Below, piece after piece: positions 23,340-30,980 of a stretch of DNA of 40,694 nt (positions are counted from its first letter, which is position 1; every line of letters begins with the position of its first letter). The DNA is taken from positions 1 through 40,694 of the forward strand of contig NZ_JAVHUY010000069.1 in the NCBI RefSeq assembly GCF_031085175.1, written 5' to 3'. Source of the stretch: Phytohabitans maris. Lineage in GTDB: Bacteria; Actinomycetota; Actinomycetes; Mycobacteriales; Micromonosporaceae. The translations under genes and the position numbers were made by a program. A model generated the notes under the pieces. It saw only the letters and a list, made by a program, of their open reading frames with translations. It did no database searches and had not been told where the DNA came from.

Positions 23340-24022
23340 GGCGCCACCTCCAGTGCGTATCCCACTCCGTGCACGGTGCGGATGAGGTCACCGCCGAGCT
23401 TGCGGCGCAGCGCCTTGACATGGCTGTCGACGGTACGGGTGCCGCCCGCCGCCGCCCACCCCCACACGTCGGCGAGCAACTGCGCCCGGGGCAGCACGGT
23501 GCGCGGCCGTCCCGCGAGGTGTACCAGCAGGTCGAACTCGGTCGGCGTCAGGTGCGCCTCCACCCCGGCCCGCCGTACCCGCCGCTCGGCCTGGTTGATC
23601 TCCAGGTCGCCCAGCCGGATCGTCGGCGCGTCCTCCCGCGCGGCGGCGGCCGCCCGCTCGAAGCGGCGCAGCAGCGCCTGTACGCGCGCGGAGAGCTCGC
23701 GCATGGAGAACGGCTTGGTCAGGTAGTCGTCGGCACCCACCGCGAGCCCGACGATCAGGTCGGTCTCGTCGTCGCGCGCGGTCAGCATCAGCACCGGCAC
23801 CGGCCGCTCCGCCTGGATCCGCCGGCACACCTCCAGCCCGTCGAAGCCGGGCAGCATCACGTCGAGCACGACGAGGTCCGGCCGCATCTGCTGGGCCGCC
23901 TCCACCGCGCCGGGCCCGTCGCCCGCGATCCGCACCGTGAACCCTTCGGCCCGCAGCCGCGCCGCGACGGAGTCGGCGATCGTCCGCTCGTCCTCCACCA
24001 CCAGCACCCGACGCTCGCTCAT
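23336..24022 (-). CDS. OmpR/PhoB-family response regulator
   Basis: 228 residues. The receiver domain (3-118) has the acidic pair in VVEDE, phospho-acceptor Asp54 in VVLDVMLPG and Lys102 in LTKPFS. A winged-helix DNA-binding domain (about 135-225) has the LTPTEFDLLVHLA and TVDSHVKALRRKLG segments. It is the first gene of the minus-strand block running to 18228, coupled to the histidine kinase through a 4-nt overlap. The 154 bp upstream (24023-24176) probably holds the promoter; no clear operator repeat was seen there. Confidence 0.94.
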   Translation of the reverse strand: MSERRVLVVEDERTIADSVAARLRAEGFTVRIAGDGPGAVEAAQQMRPDLVVLDVMLPGFDGLEVCRRIQAERPVPVLMLTARDDETDLIVGLAVGADDYLTKPFSMRELSARVQALLRRFERAAAAAREDAPTIRLGDLEINQAERRVRRAGVEAHLTPTEFDLLVHLAGRPRTVLPRAQLLADVWGWAAAGGTRTVDSHVKALRRKLGGDLIRTVHGVGYALEVAP

Positions 24023-24176
24023 CGCCTACCACGCTCCGTCGCTCGGCGCTCGTCCGCCGTCGTGCTCCAGACCGTTGCCTCGCGACTCCCGCTCATGTCC
24101 GGCACTCTATGCACCCACGATGGAGACCTCCCGCGCGAGTTGTGAACAACCTGTGGAGGACTCCGTCGGTCGTCGA

Positions 24177-25838
24177 TCACAGGCGGAGGGATTCGGGGGC
24201 GTGCAGGCGGAGCATCGTCGTACCCACGTCGGGCGGGGTGCGCCGGCGGGTGGCCAGGGAGACGGCGACCATCACCGCGAACGCCAGCGGTACCGTCCAG
24301 GCCGCCGGCTGGGCGATCATTGCGGCCGCCCAGCCGTGCAGCGGCGGTCCGAGGATCGTGACCAGGACCGCGCCTACCGCCGCCCCGCCGCCGGCCAGGA
24401 TGCCGGCCGCCGCGCCCAGGTCGGTGAGGCGGCGCCACCAGATGCCGAGCACGAGCAGCGGGCAGAAGCTGGACGCCGCCACCGCGAACGCCAGCCCCAC
24501 GACCTGGGAGACGTCGAGGCTGGCCACGTTGAGGGCGAGCACCACCGGCACCAGGCCGGCGACCAGGGCGGCCACCCGAAAGTCGCGGACCGAGCCGCGC
24601 TGGCCGGGGCCGCGGTCGCTGGCGTGGGCGAGCACGTCCGTCGAGATGACGCCGGCGACGCTGGTGAGCAGGCCGGAGCTGGACGACAGGAACGCCGCGA
24701 ACGCACCCGCCGCGACCAGCGCGGCCAGCAGTTGGCCCAGCACGCCCGAGCCGAGGACCGCGACCGGCAGCAGCAGCACCACCGCGTCCGTCTCGCCGGT
24801 CATCAGCAGCTGCGGCGTGTAGACGCGGCCGAGCACGCCATACAGCGTGGGTAGGAAATAGAAGAGGCCGACCAGCGCGAGGACCACCAGCGTCGTGCGC
24901 CGGGCAGCGGCGCCGTTGGGGTTGGTGTAAAAGCGCACGAGTACGTGCGGCAGCCCCATCGTGCCGAGAAACGTGGCCAGGATCAGGCTGTACGTGCCGA
25001 AGAGCCCGCCCGCGTCGTTTCCGGGCAGGAGCCAGTCCAGGTCGCGGGCAGTGTCCACACCAGACACGTGCGGCACCGGCTCACCCGCCTGAAACGCGAG
25101 CTCCTCGCCGGGGCGTACCTCCCTTGTGGACCCGTCGGGAAGGGTGAGGGTAGCGGGGTGGTCGACCACGACGGTGGTCGCGGCCGGGAAGGTGAGGCCG
25201 TCCGGCGGCGTCACCGGCGGACGTCCGTCCGCCTGCCAATGCAAAACCACAAACATCGCGGGTACGGCGAGCGCCGTCAGCTTCAGCCAATACTGGAACG
25301 CCTGCACGAAGGTGATCGCGCGCATCCCGCCCAGCGCCACGTTGGCGGTGACGACCACGCCGACGAGGAGCGCGCCCAGCTCGTACGGGCCGCCGGTGAC
25401 CGTGGTGAGCGTGAGCCCGGCGCCCTGGAGCTGCGGCACGAGGTATAGCCAGCCGATGAAGACCACGAACGCGGTGGCGAGCTTGCGCAGGCCGCGCGAG
25501 TGCAGCCGCACCTCGCAGAAGTCCGGCAGCGTGAACGCCCCCGAGCGGCGCAGCGGCGCGGCGACGAAGAGCAGCAGCGCGAGGTAGCCGGCGGCGAAGC
25601 CCACCGGGTACCAGAGGACGTCGACGCCGTACTTGAGGATCAGCCCGGCGACGCCGAGGAAGGACGCGGCCGACAGGTACTCGCCGCCGATCGCGGCCGC
25701 GTTCCAGGTGGGGCTGACCACGCGCGAGGCGACCAGGAAGTCGGACGTGGTGCGGGCCAGCTTGAGGCCGTAGAAGCCGATCGCCAGCGTGGCGAGCGTG
25801 ACCGCGACGATCGCCGGGACGGTGTACGGGTTGTCCAT
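24177..25838 (-). CDS. Sodium:solute symporter, second monocarboxylate type
   Basis: 553 residues and about 13 membrane helices of the SSS family. It has the same core as the first symporter (FLVASRVVSPTWNAAAIGGEYLSAASFLG, GLPHVLVRFYTNPNGAAARR, SSSSGLLTSVAGVISTDV). It differs by a roughly 70-residue polar insertion (about 215-285, with VDHPATLTLPDGSTREVRPG) between two helices, on the outer side. The ATG at 25838 overlaps the stop of the small membrane gene by one base (TGATG). Substrate probably acetate, pyruvate or propionate. The nearby LytS/LytR pair suggests control by an extracellular acid. Confidence 0.9.
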   Translation of the reverse strand: MDNPYTVPAIVAVTLATLAIGFYGLKLARTTSDFLVASRVVSPTWNAAAIGGEYLSAASFLGVAGLILKYGVDVLWYPVGFAAGYLALLLFVAAPLRRSGAFTLPDFCEVRLHSRGLRKLATAFVVFIGWLYLVPQLQGAGLTLTTVTGGPYELGALLVGVVVTANVALGGMRAITFVQAFQYWLKLTALAVPAMFVVLHWQADGRPPVTPPDGLTFPAATTVVVDHPATLTLPDGSTREVRPGEELAFQAGEPVPHVSGVDTARDLDWLLPGNDAGGLFGTYSLILATFLGTMGLPHVLVRFYTNPNGAAARRTTLVVLALVGLFYFLPTLYGVLGRVYTPQLLMTGETDAVVLLLPVAVLGSGVLGQLLAALVAAGAFAAFLSSSSGLLTSVAGVISTDVLAHASDRGPGQRGSVRDFRVAALVAGLVPVVLALNVASLDVSQVVGLAFAVAASSFCPLLVLGIWWRRLTDLGAAAGILAGGGAAVGAVLVTILGPPLHGWAAAMIAQPAAWTVPLAFAVMVAVSLATRRRTPPDVGTTMLRLHAPESLRL

Positions 25839-26230
25839 CAGCGTTCCGGCCGGCGGACCACGGCGGTGAAGTCCTGCTCGTTGCGCTCGGCGAGGTATAC
25901 GTACGCCCAGCCCACCGCGACCAGGAACGGGAACGCGCCGATGCCGAGCAGCACCCACGGCAGGCTGATCCCGAAGATCTTGACGGTACTCGTGGTCGGC
26001 GCGACGGCGAAGAGCAGCGGCAGCGCGCCGAGCCCGATGGCCACCACCACCGAGAGCCGCAGGGCGAGCGCGAGCTGGGCGCGCACGAGACCTCGTACGA
26101 GCGCCTCGCCGACCTGCGTCTGCTCGGTGAGCTCCGCCCTGACCCGGTCGTGGTCGCGCCGGCGCACCACCTCAGCCAGCACGATCCTGGTCCGCTGCGG
26201 CGCGCCGTCGCCGCTGGTGGGCTGCTCCAT
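25838..26230 (-). CDS. Small DUF485-like membrane protein, partner of the second symporter
   Basis: 130 residues with two membrane helices (about LALRLSVVVAIGLGALPLLF and LPWVLLGIGAFPFLVAVGWA) and a charged cytosolic N-terminus. Size, topology and position are those of DUF485/YjcH partners, though the sequence is divergent. The ATG at 26230 is preferred; another Met lies 5 residues upstream. It leads the symporter operon and is coupled by TGATG. The anti-sigma-like gene ends only 42 bp upstream, leaving little room for a promoter. Confidence 0.75.
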   Translation of the reverse strand: MEQPTSGDGAPQRTRIVLAEVVRRRDHDRVRAELTEQTQVGEALVRGLVRAQLALALRLSVVVAIGLGALPLLFAVAPTTSTVKIFGISLPWVLLGIGAFPFLVAVGWAYVYLAERNEQDFTAVVRRPER

Positions 26231-26272
26231 GTCCGGCAGTCTCACCCACCACCGCCCGATGTCAAGCTCCGC

Positions 26273-27508
26273 CTACCTGATGGCCTTCAGATCGAGCACG
26301 CGGACCGACCCGTCGCCGGCCAGCCACTGGAAGGTCGAGCTCTCGAACCCGTATGCGGTCCCGTCGTCCTGTCCGGCCGGGGCTGCGGCGCTCGCCACCT
26401 TGTCACCCACGATGTCCCAGATGTACCGGAAAGTGCCGTCGGAGGTTTTGACCGTACCGATGCTGAACCTGCCGCCGATCGCGGGGGTGGCGTGGAAGCC
26501 ATCCTCCGGGTACGGCAGCTCCTGGAAGCCGGTGCCGTCCAGGCGCTGCACGAAATACGTTCCGCGCTCGGTCCGACCGGTGCAGATCTGCGGGGCGCAG
26601 ATGACCGTCTGGGCGTCCTTGTGCGAGACCCACGGCCGCCGTTCGCCGGTTTCGAGGTCCCACAGCACGCCTTTGTCCGGAGTGGGGTCCTCCTCGGCGA
26701 CCAGGTGCCCGGTCGTGTCTACCCAGGGCGACAGGCCGAACAGCTGGTATCCGTCGCTGTCCCGTACGCGCTGCGGAGTGCCACCGGATACTGGCAGGCG
26801 GTATGTGCCGGAGCCTTCCTGGGCCCAGTAGACCGAGTCGCCGAGGACGCCGATGAGCGGAGGGATGCTGCCGTGATCCTTCACCGTGGCGATCATTTTC
26901 GGGTCTCCGGTGCCGTCCAGCCGTGCGGTCCAGACGCCCGCGTCCCGCTGGTTGCTTTCGCTGGCCGTCCCGAACCACACGGCGTAGTCGCCAACGGCTG
27001 TAGTCCAGTCCTTCGACGACGAGCCCGGGCGGGTCCGCATCTCCTCGGTGCCGAGGAAGACGAGGTCACCCGTCCTGGCGTTGTAGACCCATGGTGCGCT
27101 CGCGCTGGGCACACCCGCCGTCGTCCGCACGAGATAGCGGTCACCGCCGAGGACGGCGAACACCTGATACTTGGCGCCGTTCGGCAGCGTGGCGGGCAAC
27201 CGGTGTACCGCATCCGGCCAGACCTTGTCGGGCGGGTCGGCCGTCGCGAAGTCCGGTACGGTCCCCGACCAGTCCGAGCTGGCAAACGGCGGTCCTGGCT
27301 CGGTGGCTCGCCAGCTCAGGTTGGTGACGGCCACCCCGCTGACGACCGCCAGTACGGCGGCGCAGCCCGCCACCATCGCGACCCGGCGGTGCGTCCGGGC
27401 GCGCCGCCGGCGGTGGACACCTTCGACGAAGCTCTCGTCCGGCTCGGGTGCGAGGTCGGCGGCGCCTGCCAGCGTGTGGGTCAGCTCATCTTCCAGTTGG
27501 CTCGTCAC
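26273..27508 (-). CDS. Membrane-anchored protein paired with the sigma factor (anti-sigma-like)
   Basis: 411 residues. A short cytosolic part (about 1-42, with HRRRRARTHRR) precedes a single helix (AMVAGCAAVLAVVSGVAV) and a large extracellular domain of about 345 residues. The outer part has repeated beta segments (for example WVYNARTGDLVFLG, WDLETGERRPWV, GSVRVLDLKA) like a beta-propeller. This is the usual layout of proteins encoded behind SigE-type sigma factors. The cytosolic part is short for a classical anti-sigma domain and no zinc motif is seen, so sigma binding is inference from the gene pair. The GTG overlaps the sigma stop (GTGA). Confidence 0.7.
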   Translation of the reverse strand: MTSQLEDELTHTLAGAADLAPEPDESFVEGVHRRRRARTHRRVAMVAGCAAVLAVVSGVAVTNLSWRATEPGPPFASSDWSGTVPDFATADPPDKVWPDAVHRLPATLPNGAKYQVFAVLGGDRYLVRTTAGVPSASAPWVYNARTGDLVFLGTEEMRTRPGSSSKDWTTAVGDYAVWFGTASESNQRDAGVWTARLDGTGDPKMIATVKDHGSIPPLIGVLGDSVYWAQEGSGTYRLPVSGGTPQRVRDSDGYQLFGLSPWVDTTGHLVAEEDPTPDKGVLWDLETGERRPWVSHKDAQTVICAPQICTGRTERGTYFVQRLDGTGFQELPYPEDGFHATPAIGGRFSIGTVKTSDGTFRYIWDIVGDKVASAAAPAGQDDGTAYGFESSTFQWLAGDGSVRVLDLKAIR

Positions 27509-28020
27509 TTCACTCCCCCTGCCGTCGTGCTCGCGTGCGCGGGCGCCCAGTTCGCGCGCAGTTTGTCCAGCGCGCGGGCGGCCTGGCTGCGTACCGTGCC
27601 GCGGGATATCCCCAGCAGCGCGGCGATCTCCTCGTCGGTGTGGTGCTCGTAGTAGCGGAGCACCAGCACGGCGCGCTGGCGCCGGGGCAGCTCGCCCAGC
27701 GCACGCCACAGCCCGGCGTCGCCTTCCGCCCGATCCAGCCCTGGGTCGGCGTACCCGCGATCCGGTGGCTCTCCGACGAGCCGCTCCCGGCGCAGGCGGC
27801 GCCAGCGGCTGATGTGCAGGCGCGCCATGGTGGTGCGCGCGTACCCTTCCGGGTCGTCCTTCTTCCGCACCCGGGACCAGGCCGAACCCAGGCGTGCGAG
27901 CGCCTCCTGGGCCAGGTCGGCCGCGTCGTGCGGGTTGCCGGTCAGCACGTACCCGTAGCGGACGAGCGCGGGTGACCGCGACCGGACGAACTCCTCGAAG
28001 GCCTTGTCGGCGTCCTTCAT
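27505..28020 (-). CDS. SigE-family RNA polymerase sigma factor (ECF type)
   Basis: 171 residues, ECF group. Region 2 begins near FEEFVRSRSPALVRYGYVLTG and continues through DAADLAQEALARLGSAW with the -10 recognition helix. Region 4 has LPRRQRAVLVLRYYEHHTDEEIAALLG and the helix-turn-helix SRGTVRSQAARALDKLR. The architecture is that of the actinobacterial SigE-family subgroup. The ATG at 28020 is fixed by GGGAGGTGGGC directly upstream. It is coupled to the membrane protein that follows. Upstream lies a divergent gap with three DnaA-box-like 9-mers. Confidence 0.93.
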   Translation of the reverse strand: MKDADKAFEEFVRSRSPALVRYGYVLTGNPHDAADLAQEALARLGSAWSRVRKKDDPEGYARTTMARLHISRWRRLRRERLVGEPPDRGYADPGLDRAEGDAGLWRALGELPRRQRAVLVLRYYEHHTDEEIAALLGISRGTVRSQAARALDKLRANWAPAHASTTAGGVK

Positions 28021-28076
28021 GCCCACCTCCCTCGCCACCAGGGACGTGGCGGGCACAACCACTGTTGCACGGGCCC

Positions 28077-28125
28077 TGTGGAAAACCGGACCTGTGGATA
28101 ATGGGTGCTCGGCGCCTGTGGATAA
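28077..28125. promoter_or_regulatory. Triplet of DnaA-box-like 9-mers
   Basis: TGTGGAAAA (28077-28085), TGTGGATAA (28093-28101) and TGTGGATAA (28117-28125) stand in the same orientation, each within CCTGTGGAWAA. The last two are exact reverse complements of the consensus DnaA box TTATCCACA. They lie in the 144-bp gap between the divergent sigma-factor and Uma2 genes. Confidence 0.55.
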
Positions 28126-28164
28126 CTGAACGATCTCTTGCCGATTCCGCCAGCATGTGGGGGC

Positions 28165-28734
28165 ATGACGACGATGGCCGATCCTCTCGTTCAACACCAC
28201 GAGTTCGGCGAGCCGTGGACGATCGACGATCTCAAAGATCTTCCCGACGACGCCGTCGATCGCTACGAGATCTACGACGGGAGCCTGGTAGTGACTCCGC
28301 ACGCCGGCATGTTCCACGGAGGCGTCACCAATCGGCTGCACCGTGTGATGACCCGCCAGGCACCCGATGATGTTCTTGTCAGCCAGAGCGTCGGCGTAAG
28401 CCGAAAGCGCACATCCTACTTCATTCCCGATCTATTCGTCGTGCCTGAGACGGCATACGGCGAGGGAGATGCGTTTCATCCGTCTGACGTGGTCCTTGTG
28501 GTTGAGGTGCTTTCGCCAAGCAACGCCCGTTACGACCTGGTGGTCAAACGCGACGAATACGCGATCGCCGGCATCCCCGTCTACTGGATCGTCGACCCGA
28601 AAAAGCAGGCTCTCACCGTGCTGGAGCTGGCCGCCGACGGCACCTACCGGGAGGCCGCCGTCGTCGAGCCTGGACAGGTGTGGCGCACCGGCAAGCCGTT
28701 CCCGCTCGCCTTCGATCTCGCTGAGATCTTCTAG
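28165..28734 (+). CDS. Uma2-family (restriction-endonuclease-fold) protein
   Basis: 189 residues. It has the Uma2/DUF820 pattern: YEIYDGSLVVTPHAG, SYFIPDLFVV with its conserved Asp, VVLVVEVLSPSNARYDLVVKRDEYAIAGIPVYWIVDP with the acidic EVLSPS and the Lys of the PD-(D/E)XK-like core, and a C-terminal beta strand pair. The biological role of this family is not known. The ATG at 28165 follows GGGGG; an ATG three codons later is possible. The base composition looks less G+C-rich than in neighbouring genes. Its stop codon shares CTAG with the stop of the convergent LytR gene. Confidence 0.85.
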   Translation: MTTMADPLVQHHEFGEPWTIDDLKDLPDDAVDRYEIYDGSLVVTPHAGMFHGGVTNRLHRVMTRQAPDDVLVSQSVGVSRKRTSYFIPDLFVVPETAYGEGDAFHPSDVVLVVEVLSPSNARYDLVVKRDEYAIAGIPVYWIVDPKKQALTVLELAADGTYREAAVVEPGQVWRTGKPFPLAFDLAEIF

Positions 28735-29486
28735 CGGTTCCAGTCCTGCTTGGCGGCGCGCACCAGCTTGTCCTTCAGCTCGCGGGTGTGGCGGCGGGAG
28801 ACCGGCAGGTCGGTGTCGTCGACGACCACGACGTAGCCGGAGCTGGTCAGGCGGAGCTCGGCGATGAGGCGCAGCTGCACCAGGTACGAGCGGTGGATGC
28901 GGACAAACCCGGCGTCCGCCCAGCGCTCGGCGAGCGTGGCCAGCGGCACGCGGACCAGGTGCGAGCCGTCGGCCGTGTGCAGGCGGGCGTAGTCGCCCTG
29001 GGCCTCGACCCACCGCACCGCCGAGCGGGGCAGCATGCGGGTGGTGCCGGCCAGCTCGACCGGGATCGTCGGGTCCTCCTCGGCGCGCGGTGCGGCGGAC
29101 GGGCCGGCCGGCACCACGCGGGAGCTGACCACGCGGCGCAGTGACTCGCCGATCCGCTCGGGCTGCACCGGCTTGCGGACATAGTCGGTGACGCCCAGGT
29201 CGAAGGCGTCCACGGCCGCGTCGTCGTAGGCGGTGACGAAGACGATCGCCGGCGGGCGGGCGAAGCGGCGCAGCACCCGGGCCAGCTCCATGCCGTCGAG
29301 GCCGGGCATGCGGATGTCCAGAAACACCACGTCGACATCGGTGTCGCGCAGCACGCGCAGCGCCTCGGTGGCGTCGGAGGCGGTGTGCAGGCGGCCGACG
29401 CGCGGGTCGGTGCGCAGCAGGTAGGCGAGCTCGTCGAGGGCCGGTGGCTCGTCGTCGACGGCCAGTACGCGCAGGAAGGCGCTCAC
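28731..29486 (-). CDS. LytTR-family response regulator
   Basis: 251 residues. The receiver domain (5-120) has VDDEPP, phospho-acceptor Asp57 in VVFLDIRMPG and Lys in VRKPVQP. The C-terminal LytTR DNA-binding domain (about 145-251) has VRWVEAQGDYARLHTADG, LAERWADAGFVRIHRSYLVQL and VSRRHTRELKDKL. The GTG at 29486 overlaps the kinase stop (GTGA). Regulators of this kind bind paired 9-bp repeats and often control uptake of organic acids. The nearest candidate target is the second symporter operon, about 2.5 kb downstream on the same strand. Confidence 0.93.
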   Translation of the reverse strand: MSAFLRVLAVDDEPPALDELAYLLRTDPRVGRLHTASDATEALRVLRDTDVDVVFLDIRMPGLDGMELARVLRRFARPPAIVFVTAYDDAAVDAFDLGVTDYVRKPVQPERIGESLRRVVSSRVVPAGPSAAPRAEEDPTIPVELAGTTRMLPRSAVRWVEAQGDYARLHTADGSHLVRVPLATLAERWADAGFVRIHRSYLVQLRLIAELRLTSSGYVVVVDDTDLPVSRRHTRELKDKLVRAAKQDWNR

Positions 29487-30691
29487 GGGTTTGTCCTGAC
29501 CGCGGGGTGAAACTTCGGCACGCGCATGCTCACCTTCGTACCCGCTCCGATCCCGGTCTCCACCACCAGACCGAACTGGTCTCCGAAGACGGAGCGGAGT
29601 CGCTCGTCTACGTTGGACAGTCCAACGTGGCCGGAGTCGTGGCGGTCGGCCGCCTCGGCGACCCCGGCGACCAGCACCGCCGGGTCCATGCCCACGCCGT
29701 CGTCCTCGACGGTGATGTGGCACTCGGCCCCGGCGTCGCGGGCCTCGATGCTCACCATACCCACGCCCGGCTTGCGCGAAAGGCCGTGCCGTACGGCGTT
29801 CTCGACCAGCGGTTGCAGGCACAGGAACGGCAGGCCGACCGGCAGCACTTCGGGCGCGATCTGCAGCCGCACCTGGAGGCGGTCGCCGAAGCGGGCCCGC
29901 TCGATGGTCAGGTACCGGTCGATCGACCGTAGCTCCTCGGCGAGCGTGGTGAAGTCGCCGTGCGAGCGGAACGAGTACCGGGTGAACTCGGCGAACTCCA
30001 GGATCAGCTCGCGCGCCCGCTCCGGGTCGGTCCGGACGAACGAGGCGATCGCGGACAGCGCGTTGTACACGAAATGCGGGCTTATCTGGGCACGGAGGGC
30101 ACGTACCTCGGCGCGGGCGAGCATCTCCCGCGAGGAGTCCAGCTCGGCGAGGGCGAGCTGGGCGCCGGCCCAGCGGGCGGTCTCCAGCGTCGCCTGTACC
30201 AGCCCGGGCGCCGGCTGGTCGTCGGCGATCGCCACGAGCGCGCCGGGCGCCGAGCCGTCCGGGCCGGACATCGGCGCCACCACCGCGCCGCGTACCGGGC
30301 AGTCGACGCGGTCGCAGGGGAGGTCGTCGGGGCCGAGCACGTGGGAGCGGCCGGCGGTGAGCGCCTTCTGGGAGGCGGCGACGAGCTGGGCGGAGTGGTG
30401 GGTGCCGCGGCCGTCGAGCGCCAGGATCTCCTCGTCGTCGACCAGGGCCAGGCCGGGCGCGCCGACGAGTGCGCGCAGGTGCCGGATCGCCTTCGCCGCG
30501 CTCGCCTGGCTGAGCCCGGTGCGCAGCGGGTCGGCGGCCTGGCCGGCGGTGTGCAGCACGTCGTACGTGGCGCGCTGGGTCGCGGTGGCGATGCCGCGGC
30601 GGGCGCGCAGCCGGGCCACCGCCCAGACGGCCGCCGCCAGCGCAGTGACCAGCGCGACGACGGCAAAGGCCGCGGAGACGTTCGAGCCCAC
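29483..30691 (-). CDS. LytS-type sensor histidine kinase
   Basis: 402 residues with the chosen GTG. A single N-terminal membrane helix (VSAAFAVVALVTALAAAVWAVARL) precedes a GAF-like region (about 40-185) that contains two Cys (LPCDRVDCPV). The His_kinase domain follows, with His206 in QISPHFVYNALSAI, and an HATPase domain with LVENAVRHG, EDDGVGM and GHVGLSNVDERL. Usual LytS sensors have several N-terminal helices; this shorter form with GAF is an actinobacterial variant. No clear ribosome binding site precedes the GTG at 30691, so the start is less sure. It is coupled to the LytTR regulator. Confidence 0.88.
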   Translation of the reverse strand: MGSNVSAAFAVVALVTALAAAVWAVARLRARRGIATATQRATYDVLHTAGQAADPLRTGLSQASAAKAIRHLRALVGAPGLALVDDEEILALDGRGTHHSAQLVAASQKALTAGRSHVLGPDDLPCDRVDCPVRGAVVAPMSGPDGSAPGALVAIADDQPAPGLVQATLETARWAGAQLALAELDSSREMLARAEVRALRAQISPHFVYNALSAIASFVRTDPERARELILEFAEFTRYSFRSHGDFTTLAEELRSIDRYLTIERARFGDRLQVRLQIAPEVLPVGLPFLCLQPLVENAVRHGLSRKPGVGMVSIEARDAGAECHITVEDDGVGMDPAVLVAGVAEAADRHDSGHVGLSNVDERLRSVFGDQFGLVVETGIGAGTKVSMRVPKFHPAVRTNP

Positions 30692-30918
30692 AGAAGTATT
30701 CTGCGGGATCTTCCAGGATGGCCTTCGTGGCGCACGATGGGCTTGTCGCGCGGAGCCGGCAGCGGAGGTCGGGGATCTCGGCGAGCGCCAGCGAGCCGCC
30801 GACCGGAGCGGTGCCCGCGGGAAAGCACCCCAAGAAAACGCTTCGCTGCGCTCCACGTTTCCCCGGGGACCCCGCGCGAACGGTCCGCGGCTGGCGCGGA
30901 CCGGGGCATATGCGCTCT

Positions 30919-30972
30919 GTGATCAAAGCTCCCTCCACGTCGCTAGAACGACTTCAGGGGAGCTTTGATCAC
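30919..30972 (-). terminator. Perfect 15-bp inverted repeat after the sugar transferase
   Basis: GTGATCAAAGCTCCC (30919-30933) pairs exactly with GGGAGCTTTGATCAC (30958-30972). The loop holds a small inner stem (GTCG/CGAC). It starts 9 bp past the sugar-transferase stop, so it should end that transcript. The remaining sequence between it and the LytS start (30692-30918) shows no gene. Confidence 0.65.
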
Positions 30973-30980
30973 CGGGGCTT

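Noticed and set aside
28077-28125. Reading the DnaA-box triplet as oriC
   Set aside because: Only three boxes, no A+T-rich unwinding region and no dnaA/dnaN nearby.
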